Shown here piece after piece: positions 20,063 through 27,906 of a stretch of 64,000 nt of DNA; position 1 is the first letter of the stretch, and every line of letters starts with the position of its first letter. Under the pieces are notes generated by a model, which was not told the origin of the DNA, ran no database searches, and saw nothing but the letters and a program-made list of their open reading frames with translations. Position numbers and translations under genes: made by a program. The stretch is from CAVVJA01 sp963801715 (GTDB lineage Bacteria > Actinomycetota > Actinomycetes > Mycobacteriales > Jatrophihabitantaceae): positions 308,452-372,451 of the forward strand of contig CAWDGB010000010.1 in the NCBI GenBank assembly GCA_963801715.1. Direction: 5' to 3'.

Positions 20063-20494
20063 TCACCCCGCTACAACCGAGTTGTCGACGACGTGAACCG
20101 GCACGGCTGGCAACGGCGAGGTGGCCGGGCCATTTCGCACCGCACCGGTTGTTGCGTCGAACGCGCTGTCGTGGCACGGGCAGGTGATCAGCCCGTTCTG
20201 CACGTTGTTCACCAAGCAGGCCTCGTGAGTGCACACCGCGGAAAACGCGGCTATCTGGTTCCCGGTACGGGTCAGGACGATCTTGGCCTTGGTGAGCACC
20301 ACGCCACCGCCGTCCGGGATCTCCGCCACCGGAGCGAGGACTGTGCCGCTGCTATTCCCGCCACTCGACGAGTACGGCGCGTCGTGCCCGCCCGGGCCGT
20401 ACACCGTGTAGCCCACGGCGCCGAGCACGCCCGCGCCGACCGCGATCCCCGCACTCTGGAGGAGATTCCGACGTGAGACGCTCTGCTCGCTCAT
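20063..20494 (-). CDS. Rieske (2Fe-2S) protein with Tat-type signal
   Basis: A 143-residue exported electron-transfer protein. The N-terminus SVSRRNLLQSAGIAVGAG has a twin-Arg motif followed by a hydrophobic region. The Rieske cluster ligands are in CTHEAC (Cys, His) and CPCHDSAFD (Cys, His) at about residues 87-110. A Gly/Ser/Pro linker separates them from the signal. Start ATG 20494 overlaps the stop of the upstream membrane protein by 4 bp, so the pair is coupled. No terminal oxidase or cytochrome bc gene is present here; the partner is probably the DUF6529 membrane protein. Confidence 0.88.
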   Translation of the reverse strand: MSEQSVSRRNLLQSAGIAVGAGVLGAVGYTVYGPGGHDAPYSSSGGNSSGTVLAPVAEIPDGGGVVLTKAKIVLTRTGNQIAAFSAVCTHEACLVNNVQNGLITCPCHDSAFDATTGAVRNGPATSPLPAVPVHVVDNSVVAG

Positions 20495-21057
20495 GTCAAT
20501 GACCGCCCGGGCTGGGTGAAATACCAGAGGGACGCGGTAAACCACAGCAGGACGAGCAGCGCGGCGAGCAGGCCGCCGAGGACCGGCAGCGTCCAGCCGG
20601 GCAGGCCGCGCAGGCGCAGCGAGAGCATCTTGGCCGCGAACACGCCGTAGAACAGGCAGCCGGCTATCGAGTGGATCAGAGTGCGGGCCGAGTCGGTCGC
20701 GAACCCGAGCGACCAGACGCAGTGGAAGACCACTGGCATCGTGATGACGAACGCTAGGGTGCCGGACCAGCGGTGGAGGGGGTCGGCCCAGGATGGCCGC
20801 AGGCGACCGAGGCGTCCCCACATCGCGCCCGCGGTGAGCAGCTGCACGATGACGAGCGCGGTGGCCGCGCTGGTCAGCCACGCCTTCATCGGCAGAAGGG
20901 CCGAGAAGCCGAGCGTGGTAATGGTTGCTCCGTCGCCGGGGCTTGCGTGCGCGTAGCCGGCCAGGGCGGCGGCGACTGCGATCCCGAGGCCGCCTACCGC
21001 GGCCAGGCCCCATTGCGGCCGCGATCGCGTTGAGGAGGCATCCTCCGCGGCGGTCAT
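20491..21057 (-). CDS. DUF6529 family membrane protein (b-type haem candidate)
   Basis: An integral membrane protein of about 188 residues with five predicted helices. Histidines occur in or next to membrane segments: DPLHRWSG, VVFHCVWS and LIHSIAG. This is an arrangement that could bind haem b, as in cytochrome b561-like ferric reductase folds. It is translationally coupled to the Rieske gene. ATG 21057 has a G-rich ribosome-binding site (GGGGGG) about 5 nt upstream; ATG 21102 would add 15 residues. The DUF6529 call is from memory of the Rieske-DUF6529 pairing; the haem role is inferred. Confidence 0.65.
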   Translation of the reverse strand: MTAAEDASSTRSRPQWGLAAVGGLGIAVAAALAGYAHASPGDGATITTLGFSALLPMKAWLTSAATALVIVQLLTAGAMWGRLGRLRPSWADPLHRWSGTLAFVITMPVVFHCVWSLGFATDSARTLIHSIAGCLFYGVFAAKMLSLRLRGLPGWTLPVLGGLLAALLVLLWFTASLWYFTQPGRSLT

Positions 21058-21159
21058 CGGCCCCCCAATCCGCCCCGCCCAGTCGGGCGACGTGATCAGC
21101 ATGGCACGAGAGGCGGTCCCGGCCTAGATCGACCGGGACCGCGTCTGCGCATCGGACCA

Positions 21160-22568
21160 CTAGCCCACGCGGGCGATGCTCACCTGACCGTCGGATAGAT
21201 CCACGTCGACCGTCAGCCGGTCGACGTTTCCGGGACCGAACACGACGTCGCGGTCGAAGTTGAAGCCGGATTGCACCTCGATGCCGTCCACCTCGACCTG
21301 ACCCAGCCAGATGTGGTTTCGCATGGTCACATCCATGTTCTGCGGGACGATGATCCTGACCTGGCCGGCCGCCTGTCGCACGTGCACCGTCTGGGTGCTG
21401 TCGAGCTGACCGACGCTGGTCAGATCCAGCGTGACTCGGCCAAAGGCTTGGTGATAGGACGGCTTCAGCTCGGTGCCCGAGGTGGGTACGTAGGTTCGGT
21501 CACCTGATCCGTCGTGGAGGCTGGCCGACGTCCCGCCCAGCACGAATATCAGCAGGAACGCCGGGACGAGGATGACCGAGAAGCCCCACACCGGGCGGCG
21601 GATCGCCGCGCCGACGATCAGCCCCACAATCACGATGCCGACGACGACCCACAAGTAGGTCGGAATGGCAATGCCGGCTACCGCGTCCGCGAGGCCGAGG
21701 CCCAGCAAGGCCAGGGTCAGCGCGCTCCAGACCGCCAGTCGCATCGGCCGGTTCGCCGTGCGGCGCCGAACGCGAGCGGTGCGGGACTCTGACATCCAGG
21801 CATGGAACTCGGTCTGCGCGCCGGTCACTGGCGCTTGTGGATAGGGAAGGGTCGGTGCGGTCTGTTCGAGTCCGGCTGCGCTGGCGGCAAACGGATAATC
21901 CGCCAGCGAGGTGCTCGTCGGGGCAACGTTCGGCGGAGCGACCGGCGGGACGGTGCCCGCTGCGTGTGCGGCGAGACGCTGGTTTCGATTGCGCTCGAGT
22001 ACCACGACAAGCAGGATCGCGACGATCAGTAGTGGGAAGAACGGCCACGGTCGCCACCAGCTGAACAGCGCCACCCAGGCCACGATGGCTGCGGCCGCGA
22101 CCGCGACGCCGAACGGAACGCGACGCTGACGCAACCACCGGGCGGCCCCGTCGAGCGGCGCCGACGGGGCACCACGCTCGGGAATGACCGCCCAGGCGAC
22201 CAGATAGGCGATGATTCCGACGCCGCCGAAGAACGCCGACGTCGCGAACAGCACTCGGAACAGCACGGGGTCGACGCCGAAGTACTCGCCGAGGCCGCCG
22301 GAGACACCGGCCAGCACCCGGTTGGTGTTGCTGCGCCGCAGGGGCGGGCGCGGCGGTGGCTCGGGCGATCCGTACGGGCCGGCCGGACCGGCGGCCGGCG
22401 GTAGTGGCGGAATTGGCGGCATATCGCCGGGCGGCGGCGGGGTGGATCCGGGCGGCGGCGGGTAGATCCGGGAGGCGTCGAGCCAGGAGGCGTCGAGCCG
22501 GGCGGAGGTGGGCCCCCTGGCGGCGTCGAGCCGGGCGGCGTGGCAGTGGAATCGGACACGGTCGTCAT
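21160..22568 (-). CDS. PspC domain protein with LiaF-like C-terminus, one-base frameshift in Pro-rich region
   Basis: An envelope-stress membrane protein. The N-terminus is a Pro/Gly/Ser-Thr repeat tract (PPGSTPPG). A PspC domain follows (NRVLAGVSGGLGEYFGVDPVLFR), then several membrane helices. The C-terminal beta-rich domain (FGRVTLDLTSV, VRIIVPQNMDVTMRNH, GQVEVDGIEVQ) resembles the LiaF/DUF2154 type. ATG 22568 (MTTVSDSTATPPG) fits the frame only up to codon 36; restoring one missing C near 22460 joins it to the main frame, giving 469 residues. It is divergent from the PspC-kinase gene, and the two probably share regulation. Confidence 0.8.
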
Positions 22569-22701
22569 GCATCCCACGATGCGGTCGAACGGGTTGTCGG
22601 GGCATCGGGCACGCCCCTGATCTCACCCTGATTCACGTGACTACGCGAGATCGGGGCAACACCCGATGCCACCTTGGCTGCAAACCGGCGATCATGGTGG
22701 G

Positions 22702-23898
22702 GTGACCACGGCTGATCACGCCGCACCCGAGGCAACGCCCGCGACCCCGCGGCTGTATCGGCGCGGTCAGCATCGCATTCTCGGCGGCGTGGCCGGCGGG
22801 ATCGCCGACCACATCGGGGTGTCCGCCCGGTCGGTGCGCATTGCCTTCGTCCTGCTCACCCTCTTCGGCGGCGTGGGCGTTGTTCTGTACGGCGTGTTCT
22901 GGATCGTGTTACCACCGCCCCCTGGCCACCCCGAGCGGATCCGGACGACCTGGCTGCAGTGGGTGCTGGGCGCAATCCTGGCGGTCGTTGCAATCGGCGT
23001 CGTCGCCTACACCCTGCCCCTCGGCTCGTTGTTCGTACCGTCGGTCCTGGCGATCTTCGGGGCGGCATTGATCTGGCGGCAGGCCTCGGAGACGCAGCGC
23101 GCGCGCTGGTGGCGGCTATCGAGGTCGTCGCTGAGCGCCGAATCTGGCCAGCGGATCGGCTTGCTACGAATCCTGATCGGCATCTCCCTGGTCGTGCTGG
23201 CGGCCGGTGCCGTCGTCGTCGGTACGGATCTGTCCGCCGCGCGTGAGGCATTCGTTGCCGTCATTGTGGCCGTGATCGGACTTGCGCTGATCACCGGTCC
23301 CTGGTGGATCCGGCTGGCCTCGGAGCTCAGTGAAGAGCGGGCCGAGCGCATCCGTTCGCAAGAGCGAGCTGAGCTCGCCGCACATCTGCACGACTCCGTG
23401 CTGCAAACGCTCGCGCTCATTCAGCGCAACTCCGATTCGTCGCGCGAGGTGGTTCGGCTTGCCCGCGGGCAGGAGCGGGAACTGCGCACCCTGCTGTACG
23501 GGACCCGCACGTCCAGCGGCCAGCTGGCTGACGCCGTGAGAGCGGCGGCCGGCGAAGTCGAGGACGACTACGCGATCCAGGTGGATGTCGTCGTGGTCGG
23601 GGACGCGGTGCTCGATGACAAGCTTGCCGCCGTTGTCGCGGCGGGCCGCGAGGCTCTGGTGAACGCGGCCAAACACGCTGGGGTCTCGACGGTGTCGCTT
23701 TATGTCGAAGCGGACGAGCGTGGCGCCACGGCGTTCGTCCGCGACCGAGGATCCGGATTCGACATCGATGCGGTCGGCGAGGACCGACACGGCCTCCGCA
23801 GCTCGATCATCGAGCGGATCGAGCGGCACGGCGGAAAAGTGGACGTGCGCAGCACGCCGGGGACGGGAACCGAGATCGAGATCAGCATGCCGCGATGA
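22702..23898 (+). CDS. PspC-domain sensor histidine kinase (HisKA_3 family)
   Basis: A membrane kinase of 398 residues. An N-terminal PspC domain (HRILGGVAGGIADHIGVS) is followed by four or five helices and a cytoplasmic NarL-type kinase. The dimerisation/phosphoacceptor motif is AAHLHDSVLQTLALIQRN, with His as phosphoacceptor. The ATPase has an N-box REALVNAAKHAG and a GTGTEIEISMP end. GTG 22702 is chosen; the upstream frame lies in the promoter gap. It is paired with the LuxR-type regulator 37 bp downstream and is divergent from the PspC/LiaF-like gene. The set resembles cell-envelope stress systems such as LiaFSR. Confidence 0.87.
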   Translation: MTTADHAAPEATPATPRLYRRGQHRILGGVAGGIADHIGVSARSVRIAFVLLTLFGGVGVVLYGVFWIVLPPPPGHPERIRTTWLQWVLGAILAVVAIGVVAYTLPLGSLFVPSVLAIFGAALIWRQASETQRARWWRLSRSSLSAESGQRIGLLRILIGISLVVLAAGAVVVGTDLSAAREAFVAVIVAVIGLALITGPWWIRLASELSEERAERIRSQERAELAAHLHDSVLQTLALIQRNSDSSREVVRLARGQERELRTLLYGTRTSSGQLADAVRAAAGEVEDDYAIQVDVVVVGDAVLDDKLAAVVAAGREALVNAAKHAGVSTVSLYVEADERGATAFVRDRGSGFDIDAVGEDRHGLRSSIIERIERHGGKVDVRSTPGTGTEIEISMPR

Positions 23899-23935
23899 AG
23901 TCTCGGGCCAGAGCAAAGGACAAGGTTGTGAGGGA

Positions 23936-24577
23936 ATGAGCGCGCAGCAGCCGCGGGTGTATCTCGTCGATGACCACGTGATGTTCCGCGCCGGTGTGCG
24001 AGCCGAGCTGGGTGCGCTGGTCGATCTCGTCGGTGAGGCCGGTACGGTCGCCGACGCCGTGGCCGGAATCACAAGATCCCAGCCGGATGTCGTGCTGCTC
24101 GACGTTCATATGCCGGACGGTGGCGGGCTGGCGGTCATCGCCGGCGTGGGAGAGACCAGAGTTCGATATCTGGCGCTGTCCGTGTCGGATGCCGCCGAGG
24201 ACGTGATCGCCATCATCCGGGCCGGCGCTCGTGGGTATGTCACCAAGACGATCTCCGCCGCGGAGTTGGCGGACGCCGTGCGACGCGTCGCGGCCGACGA
24301 CGTGGTGTTCAGCCCGCGGCTGGCCGGGTTCGTCCTCGACGCCTTTCGTGATGCTCCCGTCATACCGTCGATCGACCCCGAGCTGGACCAGCTGACGCCA
24401 CGCGAATTGGAGGTGTTGCGCCTGCTTGCGCGGGGCTACGCCTACAAGGAGATCGCGACCGAGTTGTTCATCTCGATAAAGACAGTGGAAACGCATGCGT
24501 CGAACGTGCTGCGTAAGCTCCAGCTCTCCAACCGGCACCAGCTGACCCGCTGGGCGGCCGACCGACGCATGCTCTGA
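23936..24577 (+). CDS. NarL/LuxR-family response regulator
   Basis: A 213-residue regulator. The receiver domain (about 1-125) has the acidic pocket VDDH, phosphorylatable Asp in VVLLDVHMPDGGG, and the conserved Lys in YVTKTIS. The C-terminal LuxR helix-turn-helix is LTPRELEVLRLLARGYAYKE to KTVETHASNVLRKL. Start ATG 23936 has GAGGGA just upstream. It pairs with the preceding PspC kinase; likely targets include the divergent PspC gene, by analogy with self-regulated envelope-stress loci. Confidence 0.9.
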   Translation: MSAQQPRVYLVDDHVMFRAGVRAELGALVDLVGEAGTVADAVAGITRSQPDVVLLDVHMPDGGGLAVIAGVGETRVRYLALSVSDAAEDVIAIIRAGARGYVTKTISAAELADAVRRVAADDVVFSPRLAGFVLDAFRDAPVIPSIDPELDQLTPRELEVLRLLARGYAYKEIATELFISIKTVETHASNVLRKLQLSNRHQLTRWAADRRML

Positions 24578-24588
24578 GTCGAACGAGC

Positions 24589-24900
24589 TCAGTGCACGCC
24601 GCGAGACACCCGCAGCACGGCCTCCCCGAGCACAGGCCCGTCAGGACCCAGGGCGTCCCGGTAGCGCTCGAGGATGATCCGCTCCCGGCCGAGCTGCACC
24701 CGGGTGCCGCCCGAATTCAGGCGCAGCGTCTGGATGCGCCGGGAAAGCCGAACCCGTTCGGCCACGAGCCGCGCAATGGCCGTATCGATCGCGTCGATCT
24801 GGTCTCGCAGGATCGGGATCGTCTCGGCCGATTCCGGATCGGTCGGCAGTTCCGGCGACGGTGTCATCTCGTCGGTGTCGGTCGTCGTGACGGTGTGCAT
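24589..24900 (-). CDS. aroQ: Chorismate mutase, AroQ type
   Basis: Rearranges chorismate to prephenate, the branch to Phe and Tyr. It is 103 residues, all-helical by pattern, with ILRDQIDAIDTAIARLVAERVRLS and RRIQTLRLNSGG as the AroQ helix 1 region. RERIILERYRDALGP follows. The N-terminal 20 residues are Thr/Asp/Glu-rich and disordered-looking. It lies convergent to the response regulator and divergent from pcrA, the same neighbour as in Mycobacterium. A leader peptide rich in Phe/Tyr and a terminator precede it, so attenuation by aromatic amino acids is likely. Confidence 0.88.
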   Translation of the reverse strand: MHTVTTTDTDEMTPSPELPTDPESAETIPILRDQIDAIDTAIARLVAERVRLSRRIQTLRLNSGGTRVQLGRERIILERYRDALGPDGPVLGEAVLRVSRGVH

Positions 24901-24946
24901 GGTTTCGTCCTCTGGCTGGTCGGCCGGTCCCTACACCCCGGGCACT

Positions 24947-24979
24947 AAAAACGCCCCGGAGGCGTGAGGCCCGGGGCGT
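24947..24979 (-). terminator. Intrinsic terminator in the aroQ leader (attenuator)
   Basis: On the minus strand, ACGCCCCGG (24979-24971) pairs perfectly with CCGGGGCGT (24959-24951), with an 11-nt loop. The downstream arm runs straight into TTTTT (24951-24947). It is oriented toward aroQ, 46 bp before its ATG, and follows the leader ORF stop by 12 nt. No upstream minus-strand gene needs it, so it is best read as an attenuator. Confidence 0.75.
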
Positions 24980-24991
24980 CGTCGGTTGTCG

Positions 24992-25066
24992 TCAGCCGCA
25001 ATCGACGGGCACCGGAGGCCGGTACCCGTAGAAAAATCTGGCGGTGTTGCTTGACACGCTCCACAT
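24992..25066 (-). CDS. Putative Phe/Tyr leader peptide of aroQ
   Basis: A 24-codon frame from ATG 25066 to TGA 24992. It starts Met-Trp-Ser-Val. Codons 11-15 are TTT TTC TAC GGG TAC, i.e. Phe-Phe-Tyr-Gly-Tyr, flanked by Arg; the end is Pro/Val-rich and closes Cys-Gly. The Tyr codons lie in the left arm of a hairpin (GGGTACCGG pairing with CCGGTGCCC, 25027-25007), just before the terminator. Ribosome stalling for Phe or Tyr would alter this fold. No good ribosome-binding site is seen, so the start is uncertain and a leaderless start is possible. Translation is inferred. Confidence 0.6.
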   Translation of the reverse strand: MWSVSSNTARFFYGYRPPVPVDCG

Positions 25067-25150
25067 GGTGACATGCAAGTCGCCGCCCGGCAAGTTCGGT
25101 GGCGCCGTGGTGTCCTTTTAAGCTGAACGGGAGATGAGCCAGGTTAGCCA

Positions 25151-27548
25151 GTGAGCGCAGAGGTCGGCGGCCTGTTCGGGCTGCCCGCAGACGAGCCGGA
25201 CGCAGCGCCCCCTCCCCGTAAGCGGGTGGCCGCCGATCCGGCCAAACTGCTTGCGGGGCTCAACCCACAGCAGCGGGCCGCCGTGGTGCACGCCGGCAGC
25301 CCGCTGCTCATCGTCGCCGGAGCGGGTTCGGGCAAGACGCGGGTCCTGACTCACCGGATCGCGTATCTGCTCGCTGAGCATGGCGTGCAACCGAGTGAGA
25401 TCCTCGCGATCACCTTCACCAACAAGGCCGCCGGCGAGATGAAGGAACGGGTCGCTGCGTCTCGTCGGCCCTCGAGCGCGGGCGATGTGGGTCGGCACGT
25501 TCCACTCGATGTGCGTGCGCATCCTCCGGGCTGATGGCAAGCCGTTGGGGTTGCGGTCGTCGTTTTCCATCTACGACGCGGACGACTCGAAGCGATTGAT
25601 AACCCTCGTCGGTCGGGAGCTCGACCTCGACCCGCGACGCTATCCGGCCCGAAGTCTCGCCGCGCAGGTGAGCAACCTGAAGAACGAGCTGGTGTCGCCG
25701 GCGGCGTGGGCGGACCAGGCGACGATGGCGCACGAGAAGGTGCTCGCCGACGTCTACGCCCGGTACCAGCTGCGCCTGGCCGAGGCGCAGGCGCTCGATT
25801 TCGACGACCTGATCATGACGGCGGTCCGCCTGCTGCAGGACTATCCGGCCGTCGCTGACCATTACCGGCGCCGGTTCCGCCACGTCTTGGTCGACGAGTA
25901 CCAAGACACCAACCACGCGCAGTACGTGCTGGTGCGTGAACTGACCCGCCCGGCCGAGGACTTGCCACCCGGCGAGCTGGCGGTCGTGGGTGACGCTGAC
26001 CAGGCGATCTATGCATTCCGCGGCGCGTCCATTCGCAACATCCTCGAGTTCGAGCGCGACTATCCGAACGCGACGACGATTCTGCTCGAGCAGAATTACC
26101 GATCCACGCAGACGATCCTGACCGCTGCCAATGCCGTGATCGCCCGCAACCCGGATCGCAAGCCAAAGAACCTGTGGTCCGAGGCCGGCGCGGGTGAACC
26201 GATCGCCGGATACGTCGCTGAGAACGAGCACGACGAGGCGGCCTGGGTGACGCAGCGCATCGAGGAATTGTCCGACGCCGGCATCGCCAAGCCATCGGAT
26301 GTCGCCGTGTTCTATCGGACGAATGCGCAGTCCCGAGTGTTCGAGGAAGTGTTTATCCGCGTCGGCTTGCCGTACAAAGTGATCGGCGCCGTGCGATTCT
26401 ATGAGCGGCGCGAGATCCGCGACGCGCTGGCGTACCTCCGGGTTGTCGCCAATCCAGACGACATGATCAGCCTGCGGCGCATCCTGAATACTCCACGCCG
26501 CGGGATCGGCGATCGGGCCGAGGCGGTGGTTGCGGCCTTCGCCGCGCAGGAAGGCATCTCCTTCGGTGCTGCGCTCGATCGCGCGGATGTCGCGCCGGGC
26601 ATGAATCCCCGATCGTTGCACGCGATCCAGGACTTCCTCATCATGATGACCGAGATCCGGGCTGTCGCCGTGGCGGGCACACCAAGCGAGATTCTCGAGG
26701 CGGTTCTGGACAAAACCGGATACGTACGGGAACTCGAGGCGAGCCGTGATCCGCAAGACGAGGGGCGCGTTGACAACCTACGTGAGCTGATCAATGTTGC
26801 TCGCGAGTTTGAACAGGCGCGAGAGGGGACAGCGGAGGCCGGCGATCTGAACGCATTTCTCGAGCAGGTCTCGTTGGTCGCGGACGCTGACACCGTTCCG
26901 GATGCGTCGGGCGGCGTGGTCACGCTCATGACCCTGCACACCGCGAAGGGGCTGGAGTTCCCGGTCGTTTTCCTGACTGGCATGGAGGAAGGCGTCTTTC
27001 CGCACGCTCGCACGCTCAGCGATCCGGGCGAGATGGCCGAGGAACGCCGGCTGGCCTACGTCGGCATCACCCGGGCGCGTTCGAGGCTGTACCTGTCGCG
27101 AGCGCTGTCGCGCACGGCGTGGGGCGCGCCGCAGTGGAATCCGCCGTCCCGGTTCCTGGATGAGGTGCCGGCTGAGCTCGTCTCCTGGACCGGCGAGGTT
27201 CATCGCGCACCGTTTGTCCCTTCGTATGGCGACGATGTCCCGTCCCGTTACTCCGATCATGGCTATCGCGCGGGTTCCGAGGTTCGCCGGTCAGCGCAAG
27301 AACAGCTGGCCGCGTCGCGACTGGGGAGCGGCGCCGGCGGCAGCGCGGGCCGGGGGTTGCGCGGCGGCGTCGGGAACCGGCCGATACTGCAGCTACAGCC
27401 GGGTGATCGCGTCACGCATGACTCGTGGGGCCTCGGCACGGTCGTTGGGCTCCGTGGCGCTGGCGACAAGGCCCAGGCCCAGATCGACTTCGGCAGCGCC
27501 GGCGTCAAGTGGCTCGTGCTTCGCTACGCCGCGCTGCAAAAGCTCTGA
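25151..27548 (+). CDS. pcrA: UvrD/PcrA-type DNA helicase, one-base frameshift
   Basis: An SF1A 3'-5' helicase in repair and replication. Motifs in order: Q-motif LNPQQRAAV, Walker A VAGAGSGKTRVLTHRI, Ia AITFTNKAAGEMKERV, II VDEYQDTN, III VVGDADQAIYAFRGA, IV LEQNYRS, V LMTLHTAKGLEFPVVFLTG and VI AYVGITRARSRLY. The C-terminus has the RNA-polymerase-binding-like tail GDRVTHDSWGLGTVVG. An extra T near 25460, after codon 103, breaks the frame; without it RVAA joins LVGPRARAMWVGTFHSM. The repaired length is 798 residues. GTG 25151 is the start. Confidence 0.93.
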
Positions 27549-27597
27549 CCCCGCTTCTCGCGGCGCTCAGTATTCGCAAATCCCCTTTTCTCGCGAT

Positions 27598-27639
27598 GAT
27601 CTTGGACTTATCGGCGCTATTGCCATTAAGTCCGAGATC
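27598..27639. repeat. Intergenic GATC-bounded palindrome, copy B
   Basis: A 42-nt imperfect palindrome 49 bp after pcrA. The left arm GATCTTGGACTTATCGGC is nearly identical to copy A; the right arm GCCATTAAGTCCGAGATC pairs with it except for three positions. The next gene is on the same strand, so here it would act as a simple terminator if it has that role. Confidence 0.8.
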
Positions 27640-27764
27640 ACCCAAGAAAGAGGCCCAAGGACACCGCTGCCGGACTCTAACCGAGGAAAGTATTGGCGAG
27701 CGGGAATTCATGGGGGAACCTTGATCTTGGCCGCTCTTGTCTTCGCGATTGAACGGCCGGGGGG

Positions 27765-27778
27765 CATTACGCGTAATG
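27765..27778. promoter_or_regulatory. Perfect 14-bp palindrome, possible operator
   Basis: CATTACGCGTAATG is identical to its reverse complement and is AT-richer than its surroundings. It lies 128 bp upstream of the GTG of the kinase gene. The size and symmetry fit a dimeric regulator site, but no regulator is identified. Confidence 0.35.
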
Positions 27779-27906
27779 AGAGTCATGGAGACTCGGTCCG
27801 GCTGCCGGCATTCCGACCGGACCGCTTACGCGCGCGTGACGAGCCCCGTTGCTCGATCCGTTCCGGGCAGCGCCGAGTGTGTCACGGACAGGGCGGATCG
27901 GGGTCC

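Larger units (their letters stand above)
27549..27906. other. Non-coding gap between pcrA and kinase gene
   Basis: About 358 bp with no convincing gene. It holds palindrome copy B (27598-27639), a possible fragment of the same repeat (GATCTTGG at 27723-27730), and a perfect 14-bp palindrome at 27765-27778. An open frame continuous with the downstream kinase crosses it but lacks coding character. Confidence 0.6.

Noticed and set aside
20495..21160. Long minus-strand frame fused upstream of the Rieske protein
   Set aside because: The upstream part is an out-of-frame reading of the DUF6529 gene; the Tat signal marks the true start at 20494.
24947..24979. Terminator for a plus-strand transcript before pcrA
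   Set aside because: The T-run follows the stem only on the minus strand, facing aroQ.
27160..27906. N-terminal extension of the second histidine kinase
   Set aside because: It overlaps pcrA out of frame and crosses the palindrome and gap; its composition is not protein-like, and a GTG start at 27907 fits.
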